Shown here: positions 56,268 to 64,000 of the stretch, one piece after another | Position numbering within the stretch: the stretch's first letter is position 1 | Layout of the letters: every line of letters begins with the position of its first letter | Source of the DNA: Pedococcus cremeus | Lineage (GTDB): Bacteria; Actinomycetota; Actinomycetes; Actinomycetales; Dermatophilaceae | DNA: 64,000 nt | Direction: 5' to 3' | Assembly: GCF_900111375.1 (NCBI RefSeq) | Contig: NZ_FOHB01000003.1 | Location: 1 to 64,000, forward strand | Translations under genes and position numbers: made by a program | Notes under the pieces: generated by a model | What the model was told of the DNA's origin: nothing | The model's database searches: none | Seen by the model: the letters and a program-made list of their open reading frames with translations, nothing else

Positions 56268-56756
56268 ATGACCGATCCCACCTCGCTGCCGAACTTCCCC
56301 CCGCCGCCGGACGAGCACCCGCTCCGCGGGCGCGTGCTGGACGTGCTCATCGACCAGGGGCTGAACCCGGACATCGACTCCGACGGCGACGTGGCGTTCA
56401 CGGTCCAGGACCAGCAGCTGTTCGTCCGCTGCACCGAGGGCGACTTCCAGATCATGCGCGTCTTCGGCCAGTGGGCCATAGGCGACGCCATCCCGGCCGA
56501 CCCGCTGCTGCGCCTGCAGACCTGCAACGACATCACCCTCCAGCTCAACATCGTCAAGACGGGCATCGCCAACGGCACCCTCGTCGTCACCGGTGAGCAC
56601 GTCGTCACCCCCGAGAGCGACCTGACCGCCCTCGTCGGCGTGACCATCCAGCTCGTCCTCGCCGGCGTGCAGATGTGGCACGAGCGCATCCTCGGCGGCG
56701 GCGAGGGCGATGGCCCCACCTCCGGCCAGCCGGCGCCCGACGGCGACCCCGCATGA
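56268..56756 (+). CDS. YbjN-domain protein
   Basis: A 162-residue protein of the YbjN / type III secretion chaperone-like fold. A Pro-rich start (P-N-F-P-P-P-P-D-E-H-P) is followed by L-D-V-L-I-D-Q-G-L-N-P-D-I-D-S-D-G-D and Q-D-Q-Q-L-F-V-R-C. The tail is Gly/Asp/Pro-rich. Function unknown in actinobacteria; YbjN is linked to stress regulation in enterics. The stop overlaps the next start (ATGA). Confidence 0.8.
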   Translation: MTDPTSLPNFPPPPDEHPLRGRVLDVLIDQGLNPDIDSDGDVAFTVQDQQLFVRCTEGDFQIMRVFGQWAIGDAIPADPLLRLQTCNDITLQLNIVKTGIANGTLVVTGEHVVTPESDLTALVGVTIQLVLAGVQMWHERILGGGEGDGPTSGQPAPDGDPA

Positions 56757-57541
56757 GCGAGCTGCTCTCGGTCGAGGTCGACGGCGGCATCGCCACCATC
56801 CTCCTCAAGCGGCCGCCCATGAATGCGCTCAACGTGGAGATCCAGGAGGCGCTGCGCGAGGCCGCCGAGGAGGTCACGGAACGCCGTGACGTCGCGGCCG
56901 TGATCATCTACGGCGGCGAGAAGGTCTTCGCCGCCGGGGCCGACATCAAGGAGATGGAGACCATGTCCTACACGGACATGGTCTTCCACTCCCGGCGGCT
57001 GCAGTCGGCGTTCAGCGCGGTCGCGCGCATCCCCAAGCCGACGGTGGCCGCCATCACCGGCTACGCCCTCGGCGGCGGCTGCGAGCTGACCCTCACCTGC
57101 GACTTCCGGGTCGCAGCCCGCAACGCCAAGCTGGGCCAGCCCGAGGTCCTGCTCGGCGTCATCCCGGGCGCCGGCGGCACCCAGCGCCTCGCGCGCCTCG
57201 TCGGACCGGCCAAGGCCAAGGACCTCGTCTACTCCGGCCGCTTCGTCTCAGCCGACGAGGCGCTCGCGATGGGCCTCGTCGACGAGGTCGTCGACCAGAA
57301 CGACGGTGGGGACGTGTATGCCGCTGCGCGCGCCCGCGTCGAGCGCTACGTCGGCGGGCCGGCCTTCGCCCTGCGGGCGGCCAAGGAAGCCATCGACCGC
57401 GGGCTCGAGGTCGACCTCGACACCGGCCTGGAGATCGAGAGCATGCAGTTCGCCTCGCTGTTCGCCACCAGGGACCGCGAGATCGGCATGCGGTCCTTCG
57501 TCGAGAACGGTCCCGGCAAGGCGAAGTTCGAGGGCGCCTGA
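56753..57541 (+). CDS. Enoyl-CoA hydratase/isomerase family protein
   Basis: A 262-residue crotonase-fold protein. The oxyanion hole is in [10 protein letters not shown] and [10 protein letters not shown]; the two glutamates expected of a hydratase are present, in G-C-E-L and in L-G-Q-P-E-V. It resembles mycobacterial EchA17, which by my recollection is next to the methyltransferase and other genes found here. It is coupled to the YbjN gene by an ATGA overlap. The next gene starts three bases later. Confidence 0.92.
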   Translation: MSELLSVEVDGGIATILLKRPPMNALNVEIQEALREAAEEVTERRDVAAVIIYGGEKVFAAGADIKEMETMSYTDMVFHSRRLQSAFSAVARIPKPTVAAITGYALGGGCELTLTCDFRVAARNAKLGQPEVLLGVIPGAGGTQRLARLVGPAKAKDLVYSGRFVSADEALAMGLVDEVVDQNDGGDVYAAARARVERYVGGPAFALRAAKEAIDRGLEVDLDTGLEIESMQFASLFATRDREIGMRSFVENGPGKAKFEGA

Positions 57542-57544
57542 GCG

Positions 57545-58480
57545 ATGGCGGCGTCAGCGGCCGACGTCGCTCGGGCCTACGAGGACAACAAGCTCGCCCA
57601 GGTGCTCTACCACGACTGGGAGTCGCAGACCTACGACGACAAGTGGTCGATCTCCTTCGACGAGCGCTGCACCGCCTACGCCCGCGACCGGTTCGAGGCG
57701 ATCGTCGGTGAGCTGCCGCAGGAGCCCTACGGGACCGCCCTCGAGCTGGGGGCGGGCACCGGCTTCTTCTCGCTGAACCTGCGGCAGGCCGGTGTCCTCG
57801 ACGAGGTGCACGTCACCGACCTGTCGCCGGGCATGGTGGAGGCGGCCAGGGCCAACGCGGAGAAGCTCGGCTTCACCGTCGAGGGCCGCGTCGCCGACGC
57901 CGAGCGGATCCCCTACGACGACAACACCTTCGACGTCGTCGTGGGGCATGCCGTCATCCACCACATCCCCGACGTCGAGCAGGCGCTGCGCGAGGTCGTG
58001 CGGGTGCTCAAGCCCGGTGGCCGCTTCGTCATCGCCGGTGAGCCGACGCGCGTGGGGGACTGGTACGCCCGGCAGCTGGGCCGCCTGACCTGGAAGGCCG
58101 CCACCACCGTGACCCAGCTGCCGCCGCTGCGGGAGAAGTGGGCCAAGGACAAGGGGCAGCTCGACGAGTCGTCGCGGGTGGCTGCGCTCGAGGCCGTCGT
58201 CGACCTGCACACCTTCGACCCTGCCGAGCTGACCCGCACCGCCCTGCGGGCCGGCGCCGTCGACGTGCGGACCCACACCGAGGAGCTGACCGCCGCGCTG
58301 TTCGGCTGGCCGGTGCGCACCTTCGAGGCCGCCGTGAAGCCGGGAGCTCTCGGGTGGCACTGGGCGATGTTCGCCTACGGCTCGTGGAAGCGGCTGTCCG
58401 CGGTCGACCGGGTGCTCTCGCGGGTCGTGCCCGAGCAGCTCTTCTACAACGTCGGCCTCACCGGCGTGAAGCCCGCCTGA
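57545..58480 (+). CDS. SAM-dependent methyltransferase (Rv3038c-like)
   Basis: A 311-residue class I methyltransferase. The SAM motif is L-E-L-G-A-G-T-G-F-F near residue 66, then V-T-D-L-S-P-G-M-V and the post-I motif D-A-E-R-I-P-Y-D-D-N-T-F-D; H-A-V-I-H-H-I-P-D-V follows, common in Methyltransf_11/25. The C-terminal half is helical and about 110 residues longer than minimal. By position and size it resembles mycobacterial Rv3037c/Rv3038c. The substrate is not known. Confidence 0.88.
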   Translation: MAASAADVARAYEDNKLAQVLYHDWESQTYDDKWSISFDERCTAYARDRFEAIVGELPQEPYGTALELGAGTGFFSLNLRQAGVLDEVHVTDLSPGMVEAARANAEKLGFTVEGRVADAERIPYDDNTFDVVVGHAVIHHIPDVEQALREVVRVLKPGGRFVIAGEPTRVGDWYARQLGRLTWKAATTVTQLPPLREKWAKDKGQLDESSRVAALEAVVDLHTFDPAELTRTALRAGAVDVRTHTEELTAALFGWPVRTFEAAVKPGALGWHWAMFAYGSWKRLSAVDRVLSRVVPEQLFYNVGLTGVKPA

Positions 58481-58493
58481 CGCGGCAATCCGG

Positions 58494-59165
58494 GTGACAG
58501 GCGTGACCTCGGTGCCGGCTGCGGACCCTGCCCCGCGCGACCACGACGAGCCCGGCGCGGGCCACCTGCGCCTGCCGCGCCCGGTGTCCTGGCTGCGCTG
58601 GGCCGGGTGGGCCGTGGCCAACCGCGCCTACACCGTGCACCACCTGGCGAGCTACCTGCGCATGGCTCGGGCGTCGCTGCGCTACCCGTCGCTGCGCTTC
58701 GAGGGCCCGGTCTTCATCGGCCCGGACGTGCGGTTCGAGGTCCGCGAGGGCTACGGCCGCATCATCGTCGGCGCCTACAGCCACTTCGGCGCCCACGCCC
58801 GGGTCCGGTGTCACGAGGGGACGCTGCGGATCGGACGGAAGTCGGTCATCGGCATCCGCAACACCATCAACTGCTGGCTCGACATCGAGATCGGCAGCAC
58901 GTGCCTGTTCGGCGACGACGTCTACATCTGCGACTTCGACCACAAGACCGAGTCGCTCACCGTGCCGATCAAGGACCAGGGCATCGTGAAGTCGCCGGTG
59001 CGGATCGGTGACGACGTCTGGCTCGGCACCAAGGTCGTGGTGACCCGCGGCACCGACATCGGCGCCCAGTCGGTGGTGGCGGCCAGCGCGGTCGCGCGCG
59101 GGGTGTACCCGTCCCGCTCGGTCGTCGCCGGCATACCGGGAAAGGTCGTGCGGACCCGCTCCTGA
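58494..59165 (+). CDS. Hexapeptide-repeat acyltransferase
   Basis: A 223-residue left-handed beta-helix acyltransferase. From residue 75 on, short repeats such as F-I-G-P-D-V, I-I-V-G-A-Y, I-G-R-K-S-V-I and I-G-D-D-V-W-L-G-T form the coils; the catalytic His is in C-D-F-D-H-K-T-E and the acetyl-CoA stretch in V-W-L-G-T-K-V-V-V-T-R-G. An N-terminal helix segment of 60 residues is typical of polysaccharide O-acyltransferases. Its place among glucan genes suggests acylation of a glucan or glucolipid. GTG at the chosen start; a second GTG three codons on is possible. Confidence 0.85.
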   Translation: MTGVTSVPAADPAPRDHDEPGAGHLRLPRPVSWLRWAGWAVANRAYTVHHLASYLRMARASLRYPSLRFEGPVFIGPDVRFEVREGYGRIIVGAYSHFGAHARVRCHEGTLRIGRKSVIGIRNTINCWLDIEIGSTCLFGDDVYICDFDHKTESLTVPIKDQGIVKSPVRIGDDVWLGTKVVVTRGTDIGAQSVVAASAVARGVYPSRSVVAGIPGKVVRTRS

Positions 59166-59166
59166 G

Positions 59167-59196
59167 CTGCGTCGGGCCCACTCTGCCCACGCAGCG
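59167..59196. terminator. Terminator after the acyltransferase gene
   Basis: GCTGCGT(C)GGGC pairs with GCCCACGCAGC, one bulge, seven-base loop. It starts two bases past the stop codon, between convergent genes. Confidence 0.7.
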
Positions 59197-59204
59197 TCGC
59201 CGTG

Positions 59205-59242
59205 CCCGCCGAGCTTGGTGGGCAGTGCGACACACGGCGGGC
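59205..59242 (-). terminator. Second hairpin, after the GH57 gene
   Basis: GCCCGCCG pairs with CGGCGGGC over a 22-base loop, ending nine bases from the GH57 stop. Candidate for the minus strand. Confidence 0.4.
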
Positions 59243-59250
59243 GGAGTGCG

Positions 59251-60777
59251 TCAGGCCCGCAGGGTGCGGACGTCGAGCTCGGGGAAGGTGCGGTCGGTGC
59301 GGGCCTGCCGGGCCGCCTCGGTGAGCGCCTCGGTGTGCCGGCCGTCCTCGATGAGCTGGGCCAGGGCGTGCACGTCGTGGCGGTGCTCCTCGGCCCGGCG
59401 TCGGGCGTAGTCGACCGACTGCCCCCGGGTGACGAGGAAGGCCCAGTCGCTGGACAGCGCGTTGAAGACCGTGCAGAGCAGCTGGTCGAGATCGGGCCGG
59501 CGTCGGTCCAGCCGGCCGGCGTCGCGCTCCGCGGCGAGCACGTCGAGCCAGCGCAGCTGCAGCCAGGCGTTCTCGCGGGCGATGTCGGCCACGGCCGGGC
59601 CGTCCCACACCGAGAAGTCCTTGCCGGCCCCCCACGAGCCCGGCCCGAGGTCGAGCTCGCCGGCGACGTGCCCTGAACCGATCGCCTTCTCCACGGTCGT
59701 CACGGTCACCCCGGCCGCACGGAGCGCCCGGACGGCCCGCCCCAGGAACACCGGGCCCTCGTGCCACCAGTGGCCGAACAGCTCGGTGTCGTACGCCGCC
59801 ACGACCAGTCCCGGGCGCCCCTGCGCCTCGACGTGGTCGAGCAGCCTGCGGCGCACGGCCTCGACGAAGTCGGCGACGTCGCGGTCGACCTGCGCGTCGG
59901 CGGCGGCCGGGTCGTAGGGGGCCTTGCCGGCCGTGTCCACGCCGGGGCCGGTGACGGACCACAGCCGTATGCCGGTGAACTGCTCGCGTGCGTGGAAGTC
60001 GCGGTACGCGCCCGCGGTCGGGTAGCCGCTGCGGGACGACCAGATGAGGTCGGTGACCGACAGGTCTCGTGGGACGGCGACCAGGTCGCTGCCACGCACC
60101 CGCCAGGCGGCCCCGGGGTGGCCCCCCGCGTCGCGCACGGTCTGCTCGTCCACGACGAAGTGCCCGACTCCGGCGCGCTGCAGCGCCGGCGCCAGCTCGG
60201 GGGAGAAGCCGCACTCCGGTGACCAGATCCCGCGCGGTCGCTCACCGAGGCGCCACAGCGAGTCGTCCAGGCCTGCCTCCAGTGCCTGCTCGGCCACCTG
60301 CGGCACGAGCAGCGGCAGGAACGGGTGCGCTGCCGGGCCGCCCAGCAGCTCGACGACCCCGGCGTCGCGCAGCGACCGCAGCACCGGCGCGCCACCACCG
60401 GCCCACCGTGAGCCGAACAGCTCGCGCGTGCGTGCGGCGGCGCGGTACTCGTGGGCCGCCATGGCCCGGCGGTGCGGGTCGGCGTCGAACCCCATCTCGC
60501 GGGTCCGCATCTCCCACAACGCCGCCCACGTCGCGACGTCGGTGAGCATCCGCGGGTGGTCGAGCTGGGCGGCGAGCACCGGCGTGACGCCGAGGGTCAG
60601 CACATTGCGGTGCCCCTCGGCCGCCAGGGCGTCGAGCTCGGCCACCAGCGGCACGTACGACTCGCCCCACGCCTGGTGCAGCCACTCCTCACCCAGCGGC
60701 CACACCCCGTGGCCGGGGAGCCACGGCAGGTGCGAGTGCAGGACGAGGCAGAAGGCCCCGGGCACGGCGGCAGTCAC
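59251..60777 (-). CDS. GH57 1,4-alpha-glucan branching enzyme
   Basis: A 508-residue member of glycoside hydrolase family 57. The start L-V-L-H-S-H-L-P-W matches the first conserved region; Glu188 in G-I-W-S-P-E-C-G-F is the predicted nucleophile and Asp330 in A-A-Y-D-T-E-L-F-G-H-W-W the acid/base. It resembles mycobacterial Rv3031, which acts in methylglucose lipopolysaccharide (MGLP) synthesis, and is the second branching enzyme in this window besides GH13 GlgB. The GTG start lies 25 bases after the upstream methyltransferase gene, so both are likely one transcript. Confidence 0.92.
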   Translation of the reverse strand: MTAAVPGAFCLVLHSHLPWLPGHGVWPLGEEWLHQAWGESYVPLVAELDALAAEGHRNVLTLGVTPVLAAQLDHPRMLTDVATWAALWEMRTREMGFDADPHRRAMAAHEYRAAARTRELFGSRWAGGGAPVLRSLRDAGVVELLGGPAAHPFLPLLVPQVAEQALEAGLDDSLWRLGERPRGIWSPECGFSPELAPALQRAGVGHFVVDEQTVRDAGGHPGAAWRVRGSDLVAVPRDLSVTDLIWSSRSGYPTAGAYRDFHAREQFTGIRLWSVTGPGVDTAGKAPYDPAAADAQVDRDVADFVEAVRRRLLDHVEAQGRPGLVVAAYDTELFGHWWHEGPVFLGRAVRALRAAGVTVTTVEKAIGSGHVAGELDLGPGSWGAGKDFSVWDGPAVADIARENAWLQLRWLDVLAAERDAGRLDRRRPDLDQLLCTVFNALSSDWAFLVTRGQSVDYARRRAEEHRHDVHALAQLIEDGRHTEALTEAARQARTDRTFPELDVRTLRA

Positions 60778-60802
60778 AAGGGGCCAGTCTGCCCCACGGT
60801 CG

Positions 60803-61579
60803 TCACGCCCTCTTCCGCAGCACCACCACGAGGTCCAGGCAGTCGTCGACGCCCTCCGCCGACCGCGCGAAGTCGCCGGCCGTCACCGAGACCACGACCT
60901 CGTGGAGCGCGGCCGGCCACTCGCGCGGGTCCCCGGCCGCGAGGGCGGCCGGCAGTGCTCCATGCCGACGTTCCCACGCCCGCAGCCGCGGGCCGTGGTG
61001 CAGGCCGAGCCGGTGGGTGACGGCCAGGTCGGGGGCCCAGCGGGTCGCCGACTCCACCAGCTCGGCGGCGTCGTACTCGCGGCAGTGGAAGACGTTGGCG
61101 GGCCTCTCCCTGCGGCCCAGGCCGGGGGAGAAGGTCAGCCGGTTGGGCGTGGACAGCACCACGACGCCGCCGGGCCGGCACACCCGGGCCAGCTCGCGCA
61201 GGTACCCGTCGGGGTTCCAGATGTGCTCGACCACCTGCAGCGAGACGACGACGTCGGCGGCCGCGGTGGCGACCGGCAGCGCCGTCACCAGCCCCCGCAC
61301 GTATGCCGTGCGCGGACCGGCGTGCGCGACCACGGCATGGGCGCACGAGGCGGTGTCGTAGTCGACTCCCAGGACTGCCGCGCCCGAGAAGGCCTGCGCC
61401 AGAAGGGAGGCGCCATAGCCCTCGCCGGAGCCGGCGTCGACGACGACGGTGGGGGGCCCGGGCACGAGGCCGGGCACGGCGGCATACACGGCCTCGTGCC
61501 GACGGAACCAGTAGTTCTCGTGCGCGACCCCGGGCACGGTGCGCTCACCGGTGAGCGGCAGCGACGGGGACGACGTCAT
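60803..61579 (-). CDS. SAM-dependent methyltransferase (Rv3030-like)
   Basis: A 258-residue class I methyltransferase. The opening L-P-L-T-G-E-R-T-V-P-G and E-N-Y-W-F-R-R-H-E-A-V-Y are distinctive and shared with mycobacterial Rv3030; the SAM loop is V-D-A-G-S-G-E-G-Y-G near residue 49, and V-V-S-L-Q-V-V-E-H-I-W follows. Rv3030 is thought to methylate sugars of MGLP precursors. The ATG lies eight bases after TACCGT, and the longer frame upstream is not similar to the family. Confidence 0.9.
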   Translation of the reverse strand: MTSSPSLPLTGERTVPGVAHENYWFRRHEAVYAAVPGLVPGPPTVVVDAGSGEGYGASLLAQAFSGAAVLGVDYDTASCAHAVVAHAGPRTAYVRGLVTALPVATAAADVVVSLQVVEHIWNPDGYLRELARVCRPGGVVVLSTPNRLTFSPGLGRRERPANVFHCREYDAAELVESATRWAPDLAVTHRLGLHHGPRLRAWERRHGALPAALAAGDPREWPAALHEVVVSVTAGDFARSAEGVDDCLDLVVVLRKRA

Positions 61580-61587
61580 GGCGGCCC

Positions 61588-61593
61588 ACGGTA
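61588..61593 (-). promoter_or_regulatory. Leaderless -10 element for the Rv3030-like gene
   Basis: TACCGT on the minus strand, eight-base spacer to the ATG. The remaining 225 bases to etfB hold no gene I can support; a TAAGGA at 61758-61763 is a possible etfB -10. Confidence 0.45.
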
Positions 61594-61819
61594 TCCGTCG
61601 ACGGAGTAGGTGGGCGGCCAAGGCCCTTTCGCTGTGGCGCCGCGACGCGACGCGGTCGACCCGGCACGACGTGACGCTCGGCACGCCCGACCGGGTTCCT
61701 GCGGGGCTGGTGGTGAGCGTCACGCGACCGTGGCGTGTCGTTTGCGCACGTCCCCTGTAAGGATGGTCGGCGACCAAGCACCACCCGTTCATCCCTCACA
61801 TGGAAGAGGACGATCACGC

Positions 61820-62602
61820 ATGAACATCGTCGTCTGCGTCAAGTACGTGCCGGACGCACAGTCCGAGCGCACGTTCAACGAGTCCGACAACACCACTGAC
61901 CGCGTGGGCGTCGACGGCCTGCTCTCCGAGCTCGACGAGTACGCCGTCGAGGAGGCCCTGAAGATCGTCGAGGCCGGCGAGGGCGAGGTCACCGTGCTGA
62001 CCGTCGGCCCGGACCAGGCTGCCGACGCCGTGAAGAAGGCTCTTCAGATGGGCGCCGACAAGGGCGTGCACGTCAACGACGAGGCCATCCACGGCTCCGA
62101 CTCCGTCGCCACCTCGCTGGTGCTCGCCGAGGCCATCAAGAAGATCGGCGACGCCGACCTCGTGCTCACCGGCATGGCCTCGACCGACGGCACCATGAGC
62201 GTCGTCCCCGCGATGCTCGCCGAGCGCCTGGGCCTGCCCCAGGTGACCTTCGCCTCCGAGCTGACCGTCGACGGCCAGCAGGTGACGATCCGCCGCGACG
62301 GCGACGCCGCCTCCGAGACCATCGTCGCGTCGCTGCCGGCCCTGGTGTCGGTGACCGACCAGATCAACGAGCCGCGCTACCCCTCGTTCAAGGGGATCAT
62401 GGCCGCGAAGAAGAAGCCGGTCGAGACCTGGGGCCTCGCCGACCTCGGTGTCGACGCCTCGCAGGTCGGCCTGGACGCCGCTTGGACGAAGGTCGAGTCC
62501 TTCACCAAGCGCCCGCCGCGCCAGCAGGGCCAGATCGTCACCGACGAGGGTGACGGTGGCACCAAGCTCGCCGAGTTCCTGTCCGCGCAGAAGTTCATCT
62601 GA
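61820..62602 (+). CDS. etfB: Electron transfer flavoprotein beta subunit
   Basis: A 260-residue EtfB/FixA protein. It begins M-N-I-V-V-C-V-K-Y-V-P-D, with V-L-T-V-G-P-D-Q-A and G-M-A-S-T-D-G-T-M-S typical of the family; the AMP-binding loop lies near residues 115-125. With EtfA it forms the soluble electron carrier from acyl-CoA dehydrogenases to the membrane. A purine-rich GGAAGAGGA lies about 10 bases upstream. Divergent from the Rv3030-like gene, as mycobacterial fixA is close to Rv3030. Confidence 0.95.
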   Translation: MNIVVCVKYVPDAQSERTFNESDNTTDRVGVDGLLSELDEYAVEEALKIVEAGEGEVTVLTVGPDQAADAVKKALQMGADKGVHVNDEAIHGSDSVATSLVLAEAIKKIGDADLVLTGMASTDGTMSVVPAMLAERLGLPQVTFASELTVDGQQVTIRRDGDAASETIVASLPALVSVTDQINEPRYPSFKGIMAAKKKPVETWGLADLGVDASQVGLDAAWTKVESFTKRPPRQQGQIVTDEGDGGTKLAEFLSAQKFI

Positions 62603-62631
62603 GCCGACCAGCAGAGAAGGAGTAGACAGAC

Positions 62632-63591
62632 ATGGCTGAAGTTCTCGTCCTGGTCGACCACGCCAACGGGACCGTCCGCAAGACGACCGCCGAGCTGCTG
62701 ACCATCGCCCGCCGCCTCGGCGAGCCCTCCGCCGTCTTCGTCGGCGACGGATTCGACGCCGCCAAGGAGACGCTGGCCAAGTACGGCGCGGAGAAGGTCT
62801 ACCGCGTCGAGTCCGCCGACGTCACCGACTACCTCGTCGCACCGCAGGCCGAGGTGCTGGCCCAGCTCGTCGAGAAGACCTCGCCCGCCGCGGTGCTCAT
62901 CCCGAGCAACAGCGCCGGCAAGGAGGTCGCGGCCCGCCTCGCGATCAAGACGGAGTCGGGCCTGGTGACCGACGCCGTCGACGTGCAGCCGAAGGACGGC
63001 GGCGGTGTGCTCACCACCCAGTCCGTCTTCGCCGGCTCCTACTCGGTCTCCGCGACCGTCACCAAGGGCACGCCGATCGTCACGGTGAAGCCGAACTCCG
63101 CCGCCCCCGAGGAGGCTGCGGGTGCGGCCGCCGACGAGGTCGTCGAGGTGGCGGTGTCCGACGCCGCCAAGACCGCCCGGATCACCGAGTCCAAGCCCAA
63201 GGAGGCCACCGGCCGCCCCGAGCTCACCGAGGCCGCCATCGTCGTTTCCGGTGGCCGTGGCACCGGCGGTGACTTCTCCAAGGTCGAGGACTTCGCCGAC
63301 AGCCTCGGCGCCGCGGTGGGTGCCTCGCGCGCCGCCGTCGACGCCGGCTGGTACCCGCACACCAGCCAGGTCGGCCAGACGGGCAAGCAGGTCTCCCCGC
63401 AGCTCTACGTCGCCTGCGGCATCTCCGGTGCCATCCAGCACCGCGCGGGCATGCAGACGTCCAAGACGATCGTCGCGATCAACAAGGACGAGGAGGCGCC
63501 GATCTTCGAGCTCGTCGACTTCGGCGTCGTGGGCGACCTCTTCAGCGTGCTGCCGCAGGCCACCGACGCGGTCAAGGCCGCACGGGGCTGA
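62632..63591 (+). CDS. etfA: Electron transfer flavoprotein alpha subunit
   Basis: A 319-residue EtfA/FixB protein. The C-terminal FAD-binding domain (from about residue 200) has [26 protein letters not shown] and [17 protein letters not shown], then I-V-A-I-N-K-D, the family signature. An AGAAGGAG lies seven bases before the ATG. Follows etfB by 29 bases in one operon. Confidence 0.96.
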   Translation: MAEVLVLVDHANGTVRKTTAELLTIARRLGEPSAVFVGDGFDAAKETLAKYGAEKVYRVESADVTDYLVAPQAEVLAQLVEKTSPAAVLIPSNSAGKEVAARLAIKTESGLVTDAVDVQPKDGGGVLTTQSVFAGSYSVSATVTKGTPIVTVKPNSAAPEEAAGAAADEVVEVAVSDAAKTARITESKPKEATGRPELTEAAIVVSGGRGTGGDFSKVEDFADSLGAAVGASRAAVDAGWYPHTSQVGQTGKQVSPQLYVACGISGAIQHRAGMQTSKTIVAINKDEEAPIFELVDFGVVGDLFSVLPQATDAVKAARG

Positions 63592-63661
63592 CCAAACGCG
63601 AGCTGACCTGACGACAGGCGCTCGCGTCCGGCCCGCTGCCGGGCAGCGCCCCGTGCGAGAA

Positions 63662-63695
63662 GCCCCCGTATGCCGTGCACACGGCATACGGGGGC
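63662..63695 (+). terminator. etfBA terminator built from two GTATGCCG octamers
   Basis: A perfect 16-base stem, GCCCCCGTATGCCGTG with CACGGCATACGGGGGC, around CA, then TCTTGCG. Both arms contain the window's overrepresented octamer, in opposite orientation. Confidence 0.9.
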
Positions 63696-63735
63696 TCTTG
63701 CGTTTCCGGGCGCCCCGGAGGAGGCCCGGCGGGTC

Positions 63736-64000
63736 CTAGAAGACCAGCTCGAGCACCGGTGCGTTGAGCAGGGTGGCGAGAGCCAGGATCACGACGGGAT
63801 AGGCCACCGGCGGCACCCGGACGGGCAGCCGGGCCGCCACGAGGGCGACGAGGCCACCGCCCAGGACCAGCGGGGCGACATAGGTCAGGGCGGTGAACGG
63901 ACGGCCCATCGTCACGAGGACGAGCAGCAGGGCCACCCACAGCGCGGCGGCGGAGATGAACCCGTACCGCCAGGCCGACGCGTTGGGTCGGCGGTCTGCC
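63736..64000 (-). CDS. Small membrane protein, start just outside the window
   Basis: Reading back from the TAG, the frame is open to the last base of the window. The last 87 residues include a basic start ([13 protein letters not shown]) and three hydrophobic helices (about 15-35, 40-57 and 62-83). The codon cut by the window edge ends in G, so it could be the ATG. I recognise no family. The gene follows the etfA terminator in the opposite direction. Confidence 0.65.
   Translation of the reverse strand, partial: ADRRPNASAWRYGFISAAALWVALLLVLVTMGRPFTALTYVAPLVLGGGLVALVAARLPVRVPPVAYPVVILALATLLNAPVLELVF

Overview
The window is high-GC DNA (about 72% by eye) from an actinobacterium. WhiB1, a PdtaS-type kinase, the GlgE alpha-glucan pathway, an actinobacterial Tad locus and many promoters of the form TAnnnT-N6-8-start codon all fit Actinomycetota. 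Micrococcales (perhaps Intrasporangiaceae) is my guess, not something the sequence proves. It looks like ordinary chromosome: I see no prophage, insertion sequence, CRISPR array, tRNA or rRNA.

Layout. 1-3.7 kb: tail of an HNH endonuclease, then (minus strand) a small hydrophobic protein, two small helical genes of which one carries a WXG motif, and the 5-oxoprolinase genes pxpABC. 3.9-11.5 kb: a 1644-residue NAD-glutamate dehydrogenase, a MOSC protein, a PdtaS-like sensor kinase and, convergent to it, whiB1. 11.8-17.9 kb: a small membrane protein, a 1512-residue FHA-FtsK/SpoIIIE ATPase of the EccC/EssC kind and a secreted zinc peptidase. 18.2-22.9 kb: a Tad pilus operon. 23.1-29.4 kb: thiolase and meaB, a Ser/Thr kinase, two acetyltransferases and a thiamine-binding protein. 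29.5-37.2 kb: an ABC permease with two ATPases, a MarR regulator, an acyl-CoA mutase large subunit with isobutyryl-CoA-mutase-type active-site residues, and a TetR regulator. 37.4-41.8 kb: a membrane protein/lipoprotein pair, a YbbN-like protein, an ATP-grasp-like protein and a possible 56-residue peptide. 41.9-56.2 kb: alpha-glucan metabolism (glgE-treS-mak-glgB-pgm on the minus strand, divergent glgP, convergent glgX). 56.3-63.6 kb: a YbjN protein, enoyl-CoA hydratase, methyltransferase, hexapeptide acyltransferase, GH57 branching enzyme, second methyltransferase and etfBA, a set that resembles the mycobacterial Rv3028c-Rv3039c neighbourhood. The window ends in a small membrane protein.

How the genes work together. 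PxpABC turns 5-oxoproline into glutamate, which the neighbouring dehydrogenase can oxidise to 2-oxoglutarate. TreS, Mak, GlgE and GlgB carry trehalose through maltose and maltose-1-phosphate to branched alpha-glucan; GlgP, GlgX and Pgm return it to glucose-6-phosphate. MeaB is the chaperone expected for a B12-dependent mutase such as the one 10 kb away, but the B12-binding small subunit is not in the window.

The most unusual signal is not a gene. The octamer GTATGCCG (or its complement) occurs about 39 times, spread evenly in both orientations. I estimate about two by chance. One inverted pair forms the stem of the terminator after etfA. This resembles DNA-uptake signal sequences or a genome-wide protein-binding site.
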